Below are positions 16,457 to 24,870 of a stretch of 64,000 nt of DNA, piece by piece; positions within the stretch are counted from its first letter, which is position 1; every line of letters begins with the position of its first letter. The stretch covers positions 40,995 to 104,994 of the forward strand of contig CALWZL010000004.1 in assembly GCA_944385995.1 (NCBI GenBank), given 5' to 3'. Under the pieces are notes generated by a model. It did no database searches, was not told where the DNA came from, and saw only the letters and a program-made list of their open reading frames with translations. This DNA comes from an uncultured Faecalibacterium sp. (GTDB lineage: Bacteria > Bacillota > Clostridia > Oscillospirales > Ruminococcaceae). The position numbers and the translations under genes were made by a program.

Positions 16457-16490
16457 GAAAAACTCCCCTTTATTTTTGAAAGTTGACCGC

Positions 16491-16515
16491 TCTGCAGAAG
16501 TTCCCCTTCTACAGA
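16491..16515 (-). other. Leader hairpin of the oligopeptide-binding protein mRNA
   Basis: A 10-bp stem TCTGCAGAAG / CTTCTACAGA (one G·U when transcribed) with loop TTCCC lies between the leader terminator and the ribosome site. Confidence 0.5.
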
Positions 16516-16561
16516 AAACAAAAACGGAGCAACGGAAACACATCCGTTACTCCGTTGTAAC
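16513..16561 (-). terminator. Leader terminator with a competing hairpin (attenuator candidate)
   Basis: A 13-bp stem with one mismatch (16524–16536 with 16543–16555, loop AACACA) is followed on the minus strand by TTTTTGTTTTC. It lies downstream of the promoter at 16594–16622 and upstream of the CDS. A second inverted repeat, GTTAC-N6-GTAAC (16546–16561), shares one arm with it, so the two structures are mutually exclusive. Confidence 0.6.
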
Positions 16562-16593
16562 AGTCCGCCGGTCTATGGTGCGGCTTGCCTTGA

Positions 16594-16622
16594 AGTATAG
16601 CATTGAAACCGGCGTCTGTCAA
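16594..16622 (-). promoter_or_regulatory. Promoter of the opp operon
   Basis: TTGACA (16622–16617), a 17-nt spacer and TATACT (16599–16594). The transcript would begin near 16587, giving an approximately 130-nt leader. Confidence 0.8.
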
Positions 16623-16650
16623 TATTTTACACAGGTCTGCCAAAGGCGGT

Positions 16651-17880
16651 TCAGTGGGGGTTTCCGGGGGCGGAAGCGGGGGCCGCAGGCGCCCCGGCAG
16701 CGGCGGCCGGAGCTGTTCCGGCGGTCTCCTGGGCGGCCTTTTGGGCGGCGCGTTCGGCTGCCCGCTCGGCGGCCCGGGCCTTGGCCCGCTCAGCGGCCAG
16801 AGCCTGGCGCTGTTTGGTCCGCTGCTTCACCCGGCAGGTGGCGCACAGTCCGTCGGCGCTGTCGGCGGGAATGGGCTTGCCGCAGTCTTTGCACAGATTC
16901 TTTTTGAACCGCAGAACGCTCACCGGGCCCAAACTGGTAAGCTGGCGCAGCTTCATCCCGTCAATGGCCTTGTGGCCGCAGGAAGAAACGCACATCCCGC
17001 ACTCGCTGCACTTCCAGGGGGTGATGACCACCCGGGTCTGACCGTCGGCCAGATTTTCAAACCGGATGGCCCCGGCCTTGCAGTTCTTCTCGCAGCGGCC
17101 GCAGCCGAAGCACTTGCTGGTGAAGGCCGGCAGATACACGCCGTAGTGGAACGGGGTCTCGGTGGCGGTTTTCAGCTGTTTGACCCGCTCGCTCAGCGCG
17201 TAGCGGAAGGGCTGAATCTGGTTGTCGTCGCTGTCCTGGAGCACCGGCAGCTGACGCAGCAGCTGCTTGGCGCCGTTCTTGGAGCTGTCGCTCATATGGG
17301 CAAACATCTCCCGGCGGGACAGTTCCTTGGCCTCATAGGGTGCATCGGCGGGCTGATAGGCCAGGGTAATCCGGGCATCGAAGAGCGGCTCCCCCAGAAA
17401 CTCCACCAGGCGGGTCAGATTGTCCCGCAGCAGCTGGGCGCAGCGGTCATTTTCGCACGCGCCGCAGGGGGTCAGGTCCAGAACCAGCTTTTTATTCAAG
17501 GCCAGATAGGCCAGCGCTTCCCAGGACAGTGCCCCCACGCAGGCCCGGACCAGATCGTTGTGGCGGGCGCTCTGCTCGCAGCCAATCCAGATGGTGTCGT
17601 TGTCCGAGGCGGTGGGAGCCAGGTCGTGCTGGACCTGTTCGGTGGAGGGGGAAATGCACCGGGCCCGGCAGACCGACACGCACAAACCGCAGTCGGTGCA
17701 GGGGTCCCAGTCCTTGACCAGGTTGGGCCGGCTGAAAATATCCTCACCGTAGGGGCAGATGTCCTTGCAGTCGGTGCACTGCTCCCGATGGGGATGCAGG
17801 TTCCAGCACTGCTTGCGGTTGATCTGGGGGTGGGAATTGTTCAGCAGGACGTTCATTGCAACTTTTGTAAAGATGCTCAT
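16651..17880 (-). CDS. Multi-cluster 4Fe-4S protein with Ala-rich tail
   Basis: The 409-residue protein has an N-terminal pair of ferredoxin-like clusters (CTDCKDICPYG and CTDCGLCVSVCRARC). A middle region has GCEQSARHNDLVRACVGAL and TPCGACENDRC, recalling MvhD/HdrA-type cluster modules. A C-terminal 2[4Fe-4S] ferredoxin pair (CFGCGRCEKNCKAGAI and CSECGMCVSSCGHKAI) follows, then a four-Cys ribbon (CKDCGKPIP…CATC). The last ~50 residues are Ala-rich with Lys/Arg/Glu and then Pro-rich, likely unstructured. It probably carries electrons; the partner is unknown. It lies 6 nt after the trigger-factor-like gene in the same operon. Confidence 0.78.
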   Translation of the reverse strand: MSIFTKVAMNVLLNNSHPQINRKQCWNLHPHREQCTDCKDICPYGEDIFSRPNLVKDWDPCTDCGLCVSVCRARCISPSTEQVQHDLAPTASDNDTIWIGCEQSARHNDLVRACVGALSWEALAYLALNKKLVLDLTPCGACENDRCAQLLRDNLTRLVEFLGEPLFDARITLAYQPADAPYEAKELSRREMFAHMSDSSKNGAKQLLRQLPVLQDSDDNQIQPFRYALSERVKQLKTATETPFHYGVYLPAFTSKCFGCGRCEKNCKAGAIRFENLADGQTRVVITPWKCSECGMCVSSCGHKAIDGMKLRQLTSLGPVSVLRFKKNLCKDCGKPIPADSADGLCATCRVKQRTKQRQALAAERAKARAAERAAERAAQKAAQETAGTAPAAAAGAPAAPASAPGNPH

Positions 17881-17886
17881 GGGTGC

Positions 17887-18879
17887 TCAGTCCTCTTTTT
17901 TGGCGGGGTGTTCGGGGGCTTGGTCGTGAACGGTGGTTACCCGGGCGTTTTTCAGCAGGAAGGCCTGCACCTTCTGGGCCGCCAGGGCCGCCGACAGGGC
18001 GTCGGGAGAGAGGGTCTTGCGGATCTCCTCCTCGGGGGTGCTGCGCTGGGCGGACAGGCGCCGGTACTCGGCGTTGACTTCTTCGCTGGAAGCGGTGATC
18101 CCCTCGGTCTCCGCGATGGCCTTGGCGGCCAGAATACTCCGCAGCCGCTTTTCGGCAATCCTGCGGTAGCTGGCCCGGAGCTGGTCGGGGGTGGTCCGGC
18201 AGGACTTGCAGTAGGCGTCCAGCGAGACGCCGCTCTGTTTCAGCTTTTCCTCCAGGGCCTTGTACTCCCGCTGGGCTTCGGCGGCCAGCTGCTTTTCGGG
18301 CAGGTCGACGGTCAGATTGGCGCCGGCCATCTCCAGCAGGTCCTGACCGGCTTTCCGGTCGGCTGCCTCCTCGTGGAGAGCCTGTTTTTCCTTGCGGATC
18401 TGGGCCCGCATGGCCTCCAGGGAATCAAAGCCCCGGCTCCGTGCAAAGGCTTCGTCCGCCGCGGGGGTGTGCTTTTCGGCCACGGCGTGCAGGCGGATGG
18501 TGAACTGTGCCGTCACACCCGACAGGTTTTCCACCCGGAAGTTGGCCGGATAGGTGAAGTCAAACTGAAAGGTTTCGCCGGCCTTGTGGCCGTAGACGGC
18601 CTTTTCGGCGGCAGGCATCAGCTTGCCGGTGCCCAGCAGGACGGTGACGTTCTCCATCTTGCTGTCCGGGATGGGCTGGCCCTCCCGGAATCCCTCAAAG
18701 TCCAGGGTGACTTTGTCTCCCCGCTTGGCGGGGGCGTCGGTGGGGGCATAATGGGCGTGCAGGCGGCAGCGATGGCTGATTTCCTGCTCGACGGTCTGGT
18801 CCAGTACGGGACGGACGTGCCGGGTGACAGCCAGCCCCTTGTACTGACCCAGGGTGATGTTGAGGTGTTTGTCTGCCAT
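17887..18879 (-). CDS. Trigger factor-like protein lacking the ribosome-binding domain
   Basis: The 330-residue protein starts at the point where trigger factor leaves its N-terminal domain (NITLGQYKGLAV). It then has the FKBP-type PPIase domain (GDKVTLDFEGFREGQPIPD, VLLGTGKLMPAAEKAVYGHKAGE) and the helical chaperone C-domain (FDSLEAMRAQIRKEKQ onward). Full trigger factor is about 430 residues; the ~110-residue ribosome-docking domain is absent, and ATG 18879 has AGGAGC directly upstream, so this is not a misplaced start. It should be a free cytosolic chaperone/isomerase, perhaps serving the neighbouring redox proteins (inference). A normal tig gene presumably exists elsewhere. Confidence 0.85.
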   Translation of the reverse strand: MADKHLNITLGQYKGLAVTRHVRPVLDQTVEQEISHRCRLHAHYAPTDAPAKRGDKVTLDFEGFREGQPIPDSKMENVTVLLGTGKLMPAAEKAVYGHKAGETFQFDFTYPANFRVENLSGVTAQFTIRLHAVAEKHTPAADEAFARSRGFDSLEAMRAQIRKEKQALHEEAADRKAGQDLLEMAGANLTVDLPEKQLAAEAQREYKALEEKLKQSGVSLDAYCKSCRTTPDQLRASYRRIAEKRLRSILAAKAIAETEGITASSEEVNAEYRRLSAQRSTPEEEIRKTLSPDALSAALAAQKVQAFLLKNARVTTVHDQAPEHPAKKED

Positions 18880-18894
18880 GCTTTGCTCCTGTTC

Positions 18895-19164
18895 TCAGCA
18901 GTCGGTGCAGGCGCCGCCGGCACTCAGCCAATCGGTGTCCAGGGTGACCGAGCCGTCCTCCCAGACAAAGCTGGGAATGCCGATCCGGCCCTCGGCCTTG
19001 ACCGAATCATAGACCGGCAGGGTGTCCCGCATGGCCAGGAAGGCCCGCAGGTTCTTGGTGCTCTCGGTGATATCTACATACTCGTAAGGGATGCCCTTCT
19101 CGTCCAGCAGCTGTTTGACCTCGCGGCAGTTGACGCAGATGGGCGCACCGTATAACTTCATCAT
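18895..19164 (-). CDS. Glutaredoxin-like protein
   Basis: The 89-residue thioredoxin-fold protein starts MMKLYGAPICVNCREVKQLL with a CVNC active site (about residues 10–13). It continues with YEYVDITESTKNLRAFLAMRD and the cis-Pro region IGIPSFVWEDG, and ends in an extra CTDC pair. This matches the short glutaredoxin-related proteins of anaerobic Firmicutes, likely disulfide or persulfide reductases. The ATG at 19164 is preceded by AGGAGG. It is the first gene of the three-gene operon with the trigger-factor-like and Fe-S proteins. Confidence 0.85.
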   Translation of the reverse strand: MMKLYGAPICVNCREVKQLLDEKGIPYEYVDITESTKNLRAFLAMRDTLPVYDSVKAEGRIGIPSFVWEDGSVTLDTDWLSAGGACTDC

Positions 19165-19219
19165 AGTGATTTGACCTCCTGTATCTCTGAAAGGTTGGAT
19201 CTCTAGTATCCATCTGCTA

Positions 19220-19248
19220 AGTATACACCTGGACAAAGAATTGGGCAA
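19220..19248 (-). promoter_or_regulatory. Promoter of the glutaredoxin/trigger-factor/Fe-S operon
   Basis: TTGCCC (19248–19243), a 17-nt spacer and TATACT (19225–19220), about 55 bp before the first ATG. Confidence 0.75.
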
Positions 19249-19268
19249 GGGTCTTGGAAAATTTCACC

Positions 19269-21182
19269 TCACAGCCCCTTTTGGCGGCACCAGTCGTTGA
19301 TGACCTGGCTGTACAGTTCGGGGAACTGGGCGTCCTCGGCGGCGAAGGCGGACAGATAGGCGTCGGCCTCGGCCCGGGTGGCGGGAACAATCCGCCGGTA
19401 GACGGTGAAAACGGTGCCGTTGCCCATGTCAAATTGAGTCTCGTAGGTGAAATAGGTGTCCTTGAGGGCGAGGAACTGGTTGTTGAGCTTTTGGGCCACA
19501 TCGCTGACCTCGTAGCACCAGGGGAAGGGATCGGCGGTGATGACGTATTTGGCATCAAAGATGTCGGTGGGGAAGGCGTGGGTGCCCAGAATGCCGAAGC
19601 CGAAGGAGAGCTTGTCCTCGAGAGGCTGTTCAGGCAGGTCCACATTTTTAAAGGTATCGGGGCAATAGGTCATGGAGTGGGGGATCATGTAAGCGAACTC
19701 GCCGTCGGTGCAGTGCCGGTCAATCCAGCGGGCCAGGGCCTCAATCTGATGGATGTCGGAGCGGTCATAGATGAGGGTATCCAGCTGGATGAATTCCTGG
19801 ACCGAATCGGCGGTGATGACATCAAAGAGAAAGTCGGGCAGGGCGATGGTGGTGAGGGGGGAGAGCCGTGCCGACAGACTGAAGGCCAGCGCAAACAGCC
19901 AGTACCCCAGCTTGAGATACCGCAGCCGGTTCAGGGTGTCGGCCAGCGCGGCAACGCCCAGCAGCATCAGGATGAAATACCCCGGCATCAAAAGGAGAGA
20001 CTGATGGGACCCCATGTTCTGAACCCGGGTAAAGAGGACCAGACTGATGGCCAGAACCGCCAGGGTCTGGAGGGCCACGGTGCCGCGGCCCCGGGCAAAA
20101 GCCCACACCGCGCCGCAGACCACCAGAGGCAGATACACGGGACCCAGCCGGAAGGACTGGCTGGCCAGCTCGAGGGCCAGACCGCCCACATTGTAGGCGG
20201 CGTAGTGGGTCTCATAGCTGTAGGAAAGAATCCGCTGGACCACGGGCCAGAACAGGACCAGGATAGCGGCCAGAGAGCCGGCGCCAAAGGTAATGAATCG
20301 GCGGAGACGGTCGGCGGCCCGGCGGCCCTGCCCCGCCGGAATGAGGCGGATGGTGCTGACCAGGACGGTGACGGCATAGACGGCATAATATGCCACAATG
20401 AAGTAGAGATACCACCGGCGGGTGAGGACCAGCGCGGCGGTGGCGAAAAAGATCCCGACGCAGCGGGCGGGCTCCCCGGCGTCAAAGCGGAAATCGAGGG
20501 TCAGCAGCAGGATGATGAGGGCGAAGATGAGGCCGAACCAGTCGGGCTGGCCCAGGGCGGCGGCCATCCGCAGCAGAGGAAAGGCGGAAGCCATGCTGAT
20601 GCCGATGAGGAAAAAGCCCTTGTCGTTGTGGACCGGGAGAAGCTGACCGATCTTGATGGTGAGGCCGCCCAGCGCCACCAGGAGGGTGGGAAGGACGCTG
20701 ATGAGCTGACAGAGGACGTAATCGTCCCCGGTGTGTTCGGTCAGACAGAAGGGAAACTCGGTGAACAGACAGATGAAGCTGGTGTAATCCTCGGTGAGGG
20801 TGGAGAGGATGTGGCCCAGCCCGGCCAGGGCGCCGGTCTCAAAGGCAGCCTCGGCCTGGTATTGCAGGAGGGTGTAGTTGCTGTAGTCCCAGATGTAGAC
20901 GAACGACCGGCTGTTGACCTGGAGGGTGGTGCAGATGGCCAGCAGGAGATAGACGGCGATCAGAACGGCGCCGTGAAACAGTTCAAAGCGGACGCCGGCC
21001 CGGCGGACAGCCGCCAGGGTGAGACAGAAGAGAAAACAGTCAGCCCACAGACTGAACAGGGGAAAAAAGAAGGACCCGGTCAGGCCCGCGGCGGTGCAGA
21101 TGCACAGCAGGACCAGAGACAGGGCAAGAACCGCAGGCACGGCGGCCCGGCGCAGCCGGGGCCGGGAGACGGTGGTAGGCAT
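19269..21182 (-). CDS. Large polytopic membrane protein, possible GT-C-type glycosyltransferase
   Basis: The 637-residue protein has about a dozen hydrophobic segments in its first ~480 residues and a soluble C-terminal domain of about 150 residues (for example CTDGEFAYMIPHSMTYCPDTF). The first external loop has YIWDYSNYTLLQYQ, resembling the acidic motif of GT-C glycosyltransferases that use lipid-linked sugars. It could instead be a related membrane protein of no known function. The start MPTTVSRPRLRR at 21182 has AAGGAAG upstream. A promoter at 21219–21248 makes it likely monocistronic. Confidence 0.65.
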   Translation of the reverse strand: MPTTVSRPRLRRAAVPAVLALSLVLLCICTAAGLTGSFFFPLFSLWADCFLFCLTLAAVRRAGVRFELFHGAVLIAVYLLLAICTTLQVNSRSFVYIWDYSNYTLLQYQAEAAFETGALAGLGHILSTLTEDYTSFICLFTEFPFCLTEHTGDDYVLCQLISVLPTLLVALGGLTIKIGQLLPVHNDKGFFLIGISMASAFPLLRMAAALGQPDWFGLIFALIILLLTLDFRFDAGEPARCVGIFFATAALVLTRRWYLYFIVAYYAVYAVTVLVSTIRLIPAGQGRRAADRLRRFITFGAGSLAAILVLFWPVVQRILSYSYETHYAAYNVGGLALELASQSFRLGPVYLPLVVCGAVWAFARGRGTVALQTLAVLAISLVLFTRVQNMGSHQSLLLMPGYFILMLLGVAALADTLNRLRYLKLGYWLFALAFSLSARLSPLTTIALPDFLFDVITADSVQEFIQLDTLIYDRSDIHQIEALARWIDRHCTDGEFAYMIPHSMTYCPDTFKNVDLPEQPLEDKLSFGFGILGTHAFPTDIFDAKYVITADPFPWCYEVSDVAQKLNNQFLALKDTYFTYETQFDMGNGTVFTVYRRIVPATRAEADAYLSAFAAEDAQFPELYSQVINDWCRQKGL

Positions 21183-21218
21183 GGCAAAGACTTCCTTTCG
21201 GTGGGAATTTGTAATACC

Positions 21219-21248
21219 AGTATACCAAAGTCGGACCGGCAATGTCCA
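21219..21248 (-). promoter_or_regulatory. Promoter of the polytopic membrane protein gene
   Basis: TGGACA (21248–21243), an 18-nt spacer and TATACT (21224–21219). Confidence 0.6.
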
Positions 21249-21299
21249 GTCATTCCGGCGGGAAGCCGTGGCTGCCTTTCCTGTGAGACCCAGCAAAGA

Positions 21300-21338
21300 G
21301 GCCCGTGCCGGCCCCAAAGGGAGAGCCGGACACGGGCC
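21300..21338 (-). terminator. Probable glgB terminator
   Basis: Stem GGCCCGTGCCGGC / GCCGGACACGGGCC (21300–21338) about 20 nt past the glgB stop. The T-run on the minus strand is short (TCTTTG), so strength is uncertain. Confidence 0.55.
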
Positions 21339-21359
21339 AGAGGAGAAAGATGGGAGGGA

Positions 21360-23306
21360 TCAGGTTTTGTTCCTGGCGGCCTTTTTGGCGGCGCGGGCTG
21401 CCCGCGCTTTGGCGGCCCGGGCCTTTTTGGCGGCATTGGCGGCGCTGATTTTGGCGGCGTCGGGGTGGGGCGCCTCGGGCAGCAGCCGGAACAGCCGGCT
21501 TCCCATGGCAGGCAAATCCACAAAGAGGGTGTAATCCCGTCCGTAGACGCCGCCGTCCACCGTGTGGAGGTCCCGTTCCCCGTCGAAACTGCCGCCCCAG
21601 CAGGGGTCCTCGGTGTTGATGAGCTCCTGAGCCCCGGCGGGCAGATCCAGGTAGAGGGGAAACTGCCGGTGTGTTTTGTCCTGGGTGTTCATGACGCAGA
21701 GGAGATTCTGGCCCCGGCCCCGCCGCAGCCAGGCATAAACTCCCTCGCTCCGGCTCTCGCAGGCCACCCACTCAAAGCAGCGGCTGTCGTATTCTCCTAC
21801 ATAGAGGGCGGGTTCGCTGGCGTAAATCCGGGACAGCTCGGCGAAGAATTTCTGAAAACTGTCGTGGAAGGGATAGGCCAGGAGATTCCAGTCCAGCTGG
21901 GTCTTTTCGTCCCACTCCCGGAAGTGGGCCAGCTCGTTGCCCATAAAGTTCAGTTTCTTGCCCGGATGGGTAAACATATAAAAGTAGAGGGTCCGCAGCT
22001 GGCAGCACTTTTCCTCATAGGTGCCCCACAGCTTGCCGATGATGGTCTTTTTGCCGTGGACCACCTCGTCGTGACTCAGGGAGAGCAGATACAGCTCGTG
22101 GTAGAAGTAGTGCATGCTGAACAGGATTTTGTCGTACTGGGCCGGCCGCTCTCCAAAGGGGGTGGCAAAGTAGTCCAGGGTATCGTGCATCCATCCCATA
22201 TCCCACTTGTAGTCGAAGCCGATGCCGTCGTACCGGGTGGGCGCGGTGATTTTCAGGTAGTTGGTGGAGTCCTCGGCGATGTAGAGGCCGGTGGGCCACC
22301 GCTCATTCAGGCCGTGGTTGAGATTCCGCAGAAAGTCCAGGGCCCCCTGGTTGACCCCCCGGGCCGGGTCTCCCAGCCAGTAGACCGCCCGGGAGATGGC
22401 GTCCATCCGAATGCCGTCGCAGTGATAGACATCCATCCACATGGCACAGGCGCTGTTCAAAAAGCTGCGGACCTCGCCCCGGTAGTAGTTGAAATTGCAG
22501 GTGCCCCATTCGCTTTGACCCACGTCGCTGTCGTACTCATAGAGATAGGTACCATCCAGCCGGGCCAGGCCGGTGGGGTCGGCGGCAAAGTGCACCGGCA
22601 CAAAGTCCATAATCACCCCGATGCCCATCCGGTGGCAGGCATTGACAAACCGGGCAAACTGGGCTGGGGTGCCGTACCGGCTGGTCACCGCGAAATAACC
22701 GGTGGTCTGGTAGCCCCAGCTGCCGTCAAAGGGATGTTCTGCCAGGGGCAGCAATTCCACATGGGTATAGTGGTGCTCTTTCAGCCAGGGAATCAGTTCC
22801 CGGGCCAGTTCCTCATAGTTGTACCAGCCGTCCGAGCCGTCGGGAGCGGTGGAGCCGGGCTTATGCTTCCAGCTGCCGGCGTGCATCTCGTAGATGCTGA
22901 TGGGCAGGTCCCAGCCTTTGGACCGCTGGGCCATCCACCCTTCATCATCAAAGGAGAAATCCAGCACGGCCAGCCGGCTGGCGGTTCCGGGCCGCAGCTC
23001 GGCTGCAAACGCATAGGGGTCGGCGTGGAGCTGGACGGTGCCGTCCGCCCCGGTCACCCGGTACTGGTAGCAGTCTCCCTCGGCCAGCCCCGGCACAAAT
23101 ACGCTCCAAAACCCTGTCTCGGCCCGCTGCATCGGAATGTCACGGCCGCCGGTCACCAGCTGGACATCGGCGGCGCCCGGGGCCCAGAATACAAACTGCC
23201 AGCCGGACGCTCCATCGGGGCCGCTGGCCGGGTGGGCCCCCATCCAACGGTAGGCGTCAAAACACCCGCCGTCCCAAAATGCTTGCGGGATTTCAGGATA
23301 ACTCAT
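21360..23306 (-). CDS. glgB: 1,4-alpha-glucan branching enzyme
   Basis: The 648-residue GH13 enzyme introduces alpha-1,6 branches into glycogen. It has an N-terminal CBM48-like region ([16 protein letters not shown]), the GlgB signature [17 protein letters not shown], and the catalytic triad regions DGIRMDAIS (nucleophile Asp near 302), AEDST (Glu near 343) and [10 protein letters not shown] (Asp near 412). The C-terminal ~35 residues are an unusual Lys/Arg/Ala-rich tail ([20 protein letters not shown]) beyond the normal end of the family. It is divergent from an amylase-family gene. No glgC or glgA is in the window. Confidence 0.95.
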   Translation of the reverse strand: MSYPEIPQAFWDGGCFDAYRWMGAHPASGPDGASGWQFVFWAPGAADVQLVTGGRDIPMQRAETGFWSVFVPGLAEGDCYQYRVTGADGTVQLHADPYAFAAELRPGTASRLAVLDFSFDDEGWMAQRSKGWDLPISIYEMHAGSWKHKPGSTAPDGSDGWYNYEELARELIPWLKEHHYTHVELLPLAEHPFDGSWGYQTTGYFAVTSRYGTPAQFARFVNACHRMGIGVIMDFVPVHFAADPTGLARLDGTYLYEYDSDVGQSEWGTCNFNYYRGEVRSFLNSACAMWMDVYHCDGIRMDAISRAVYWLGDPARGVNQGALDFLRNLNHGLNERWPTGLYIAEDSTNYLKITAPTRYDGIGFDYKWDMGWMHDTLDYFATPFGERPAQYDKILFSMHYFYHELYLLSLSHDEVVHGKKTIIGKLWGTYEEKCCQLRTLYFYMFTHPGKKLNFMGNELAHFREWDEKTQLDWNLLAYPFHDSFQKFFAELSRIYASEPALYVGEYDSRCFEWVACESRSEGVYAWLRRGRGQNLLCVMNTQDKTHRQFPLYLDLPAGAQELINTEDPCWGGSFDGERDLHTVDGGVYGRDYTLFVDLPAMGSRLFRLLPEAPHPDAAKISAANAAKKARAAKARAARAAKKAARNKT

Positions 23307-23497
23307 AGATTGCTCTCCTTTGGTTCAAACTGGAATGGGTTCAGAATACAAAAACATTGTGTGAACTTTGTTAAACAAGCGATAAAATTTTTCAAAATCT
23401 GGAAAAAACCGATACAAGATACCTAGTTTTGTGTTATACTGTCGGAGGACGGCCATCAAGGGCCGGAGAAACTGCAATTACAGGAGTGAATGACTTT

Positions 23498-24856
23498 ATG
23501 GCTTGGTATGACAGCGCTGTTTTCTATCATATGTACCCCCTGGGTCTGTGCGGGTGTGCCCATGAGAACAACGGGCAGGCTGTGCCCGGCGCTTTTGAGA
23601 AACTGGACGCCTGGGCGGCCCATGCGTTTGAGCTGGGCTGCACCGCCATTTATATCGGACCGCTGTTTGAGAGCGGGAGCCACGGCTACGATACCATCGA
23701 TTATCGGCTGGTGGACCGCCGCCTGGGCACCAACGAGGCATTCAAAGCCTTTGTGGCAGCCTGCCACGACCGGGGCCAGAAGGTGATTGTGGACGGCGTG
23801 TTCAACCATGTGGGCCGTGGCTTCTTCGCCTTTGAGGACCTGAAAGCCCGCCGGGAGGGCAGCCGGTACCGGGACTGGTTCTGCGATGTCAACTTCTGGG
23901 GCAACAACGAGTACAACGACGGCTTCTCCTACGGCAACTGGGGCGGCCACAACCTGCTGGTCAAGCTGAACCAGCGGAACCCCGAAGTACAGCAGTACCA
24001 CTTTGACACCGTCAAATTCTGGGTGGAACAGTTTGACATCGACGGCATCCGGCTGGATGCGGCCGACGTGCTGGATTTCGGCTTTATGCAGAATCTGCGC
24101 CGCTTCACCGAGGGCCTGAAACCGGATTTCTGGCTGATGGGCGAGGTGATCCACGGGGATTACAGCCGCTGGGCCAACCCCCAGACCCTCCATTCGGTCA
24201 CCAATTACGAGCTCCACAAGGGTCTGTGGAGCGGCCACAACGACCACAACTATTTCGAGATCGCCCACACCATGCGCCGCCTGGACGGCCTGTGCCATGA
24301 TACCCGGCTGTACACCTTCTCGGACAACCACGACGTGGAGCGTCTGCCCAACAAGCTGCGCAACCGGGCCCATATCCGCCACATCGCCATTCTGGTCTAT
24401 ACCCTCTGGGGAATCCCGTCCATCTATTACGGATCGGAGTTCGGCATTGAGGGCAAAAAGGAGTGGGGCAGCGACTGGCCCCTGCGGCCCTGCCTGGATC
24501 TGGCAGACTATGCCGACGCCGAAACCACCAATCCGGTGACCAGCGTTTACGCCGCCCTGGGCAGGCTGAAAGCAGAAGAACCGGCCCTGACCTACGGCAA
24601 ACCCCAGGAACTGATCCTGACCACCGAGCGGTATGCTTTTGCGCGGACCCTGGATGGACGTTCGCTGATTACGGTGCTGAACAACGCCGACGCCCCGGCC
24701 CATCTGGAGATGAACCTGCCGGTGCCCGCCGACACGGTGGAGGACCTGCTGGAGGACTGCGTGGGCAGTGAATCGGTAGATGCCCGGATTCAGGATGGCC
24801 GCCTGATGGTGGATCTGCCGGGCAACTATGGCACCGTTCTGGGCCTGGGCCAATGA
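23498..24856 (+). CDS. Alpha-amylase family (GH13) glucanohydrolase
   Basis: The 452-residue cytosolic GH13 enzyme begins MAWYDSAVFYHMYPLGLCG and has conserved region I DGVFNHVG, region II DGIRLDAAD (nucleophile Asp near 188), region III MGEVIHGD (acid Glu near 215) and region IV SDNHD (Asp near 279). There is no signal peptide, so it acts on internal maltodextrins or glycogen-derived oligosaccharides. Exact specificity (alpha-amylase, cyclomaltodextrinase or glucosidase) cannot be assigned. CAGGAG lies 11 nt before ATG 23498; GTG 23486 is the alternative. It is divergent from glgB, so the pair may build and trim glycogen. Confidence 0.88.
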   Translation: MAWYDSAVFYHMYPLGLCGCAHENNGQAVPGAFEKLDAWAAHAFELGCTAIYIGPLFESGSHGYDTIDYRLVDRRLGTNEAFKAFVAACHDRGQKVIVDGVFNHVGRGFFAFEDLKARREGSRYRDWFCDVNFWGNNEYNDGFSYGNWGGHNLLVKLNQRNPEVQQYHFDTVKFWVEQFDIDGIRLDAADVLDFGFMQNLRRFTEGLKPDFWLMGEVIHGDYSRWANPQTLHSVTNYELHKGLWSGHNDHNYFEIAHTMRRLDGLCHDTRLYTFSDNHDVERLPNKLRNRAHIRHIAILVYTLWGIPSIYYGSEFGIEGKKEWGSDWPLRPCLDLADYADAETTNPVTSVYAALGRLKAEEPALTYGKPQELILTTERYAFARTLDGRSLITVLNNADAPAHLEMNLPVPADTVEDLLEDCVGSESVDARIQDGRLMVDLPGNYGTVLGLGQ

Positions 24857-24870
24857 AAGGAGAAAAGGTT

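Noticed and set aside
19254-23426. Very long open frame on the plus strand opposite the membrane protein and glgB genes
   Set aside because: It is antisense to two well-supported genes, has no recognisable domain, and is Gly/Gln/Val/His-rich, as expected from reading GC-rich codons backwards.
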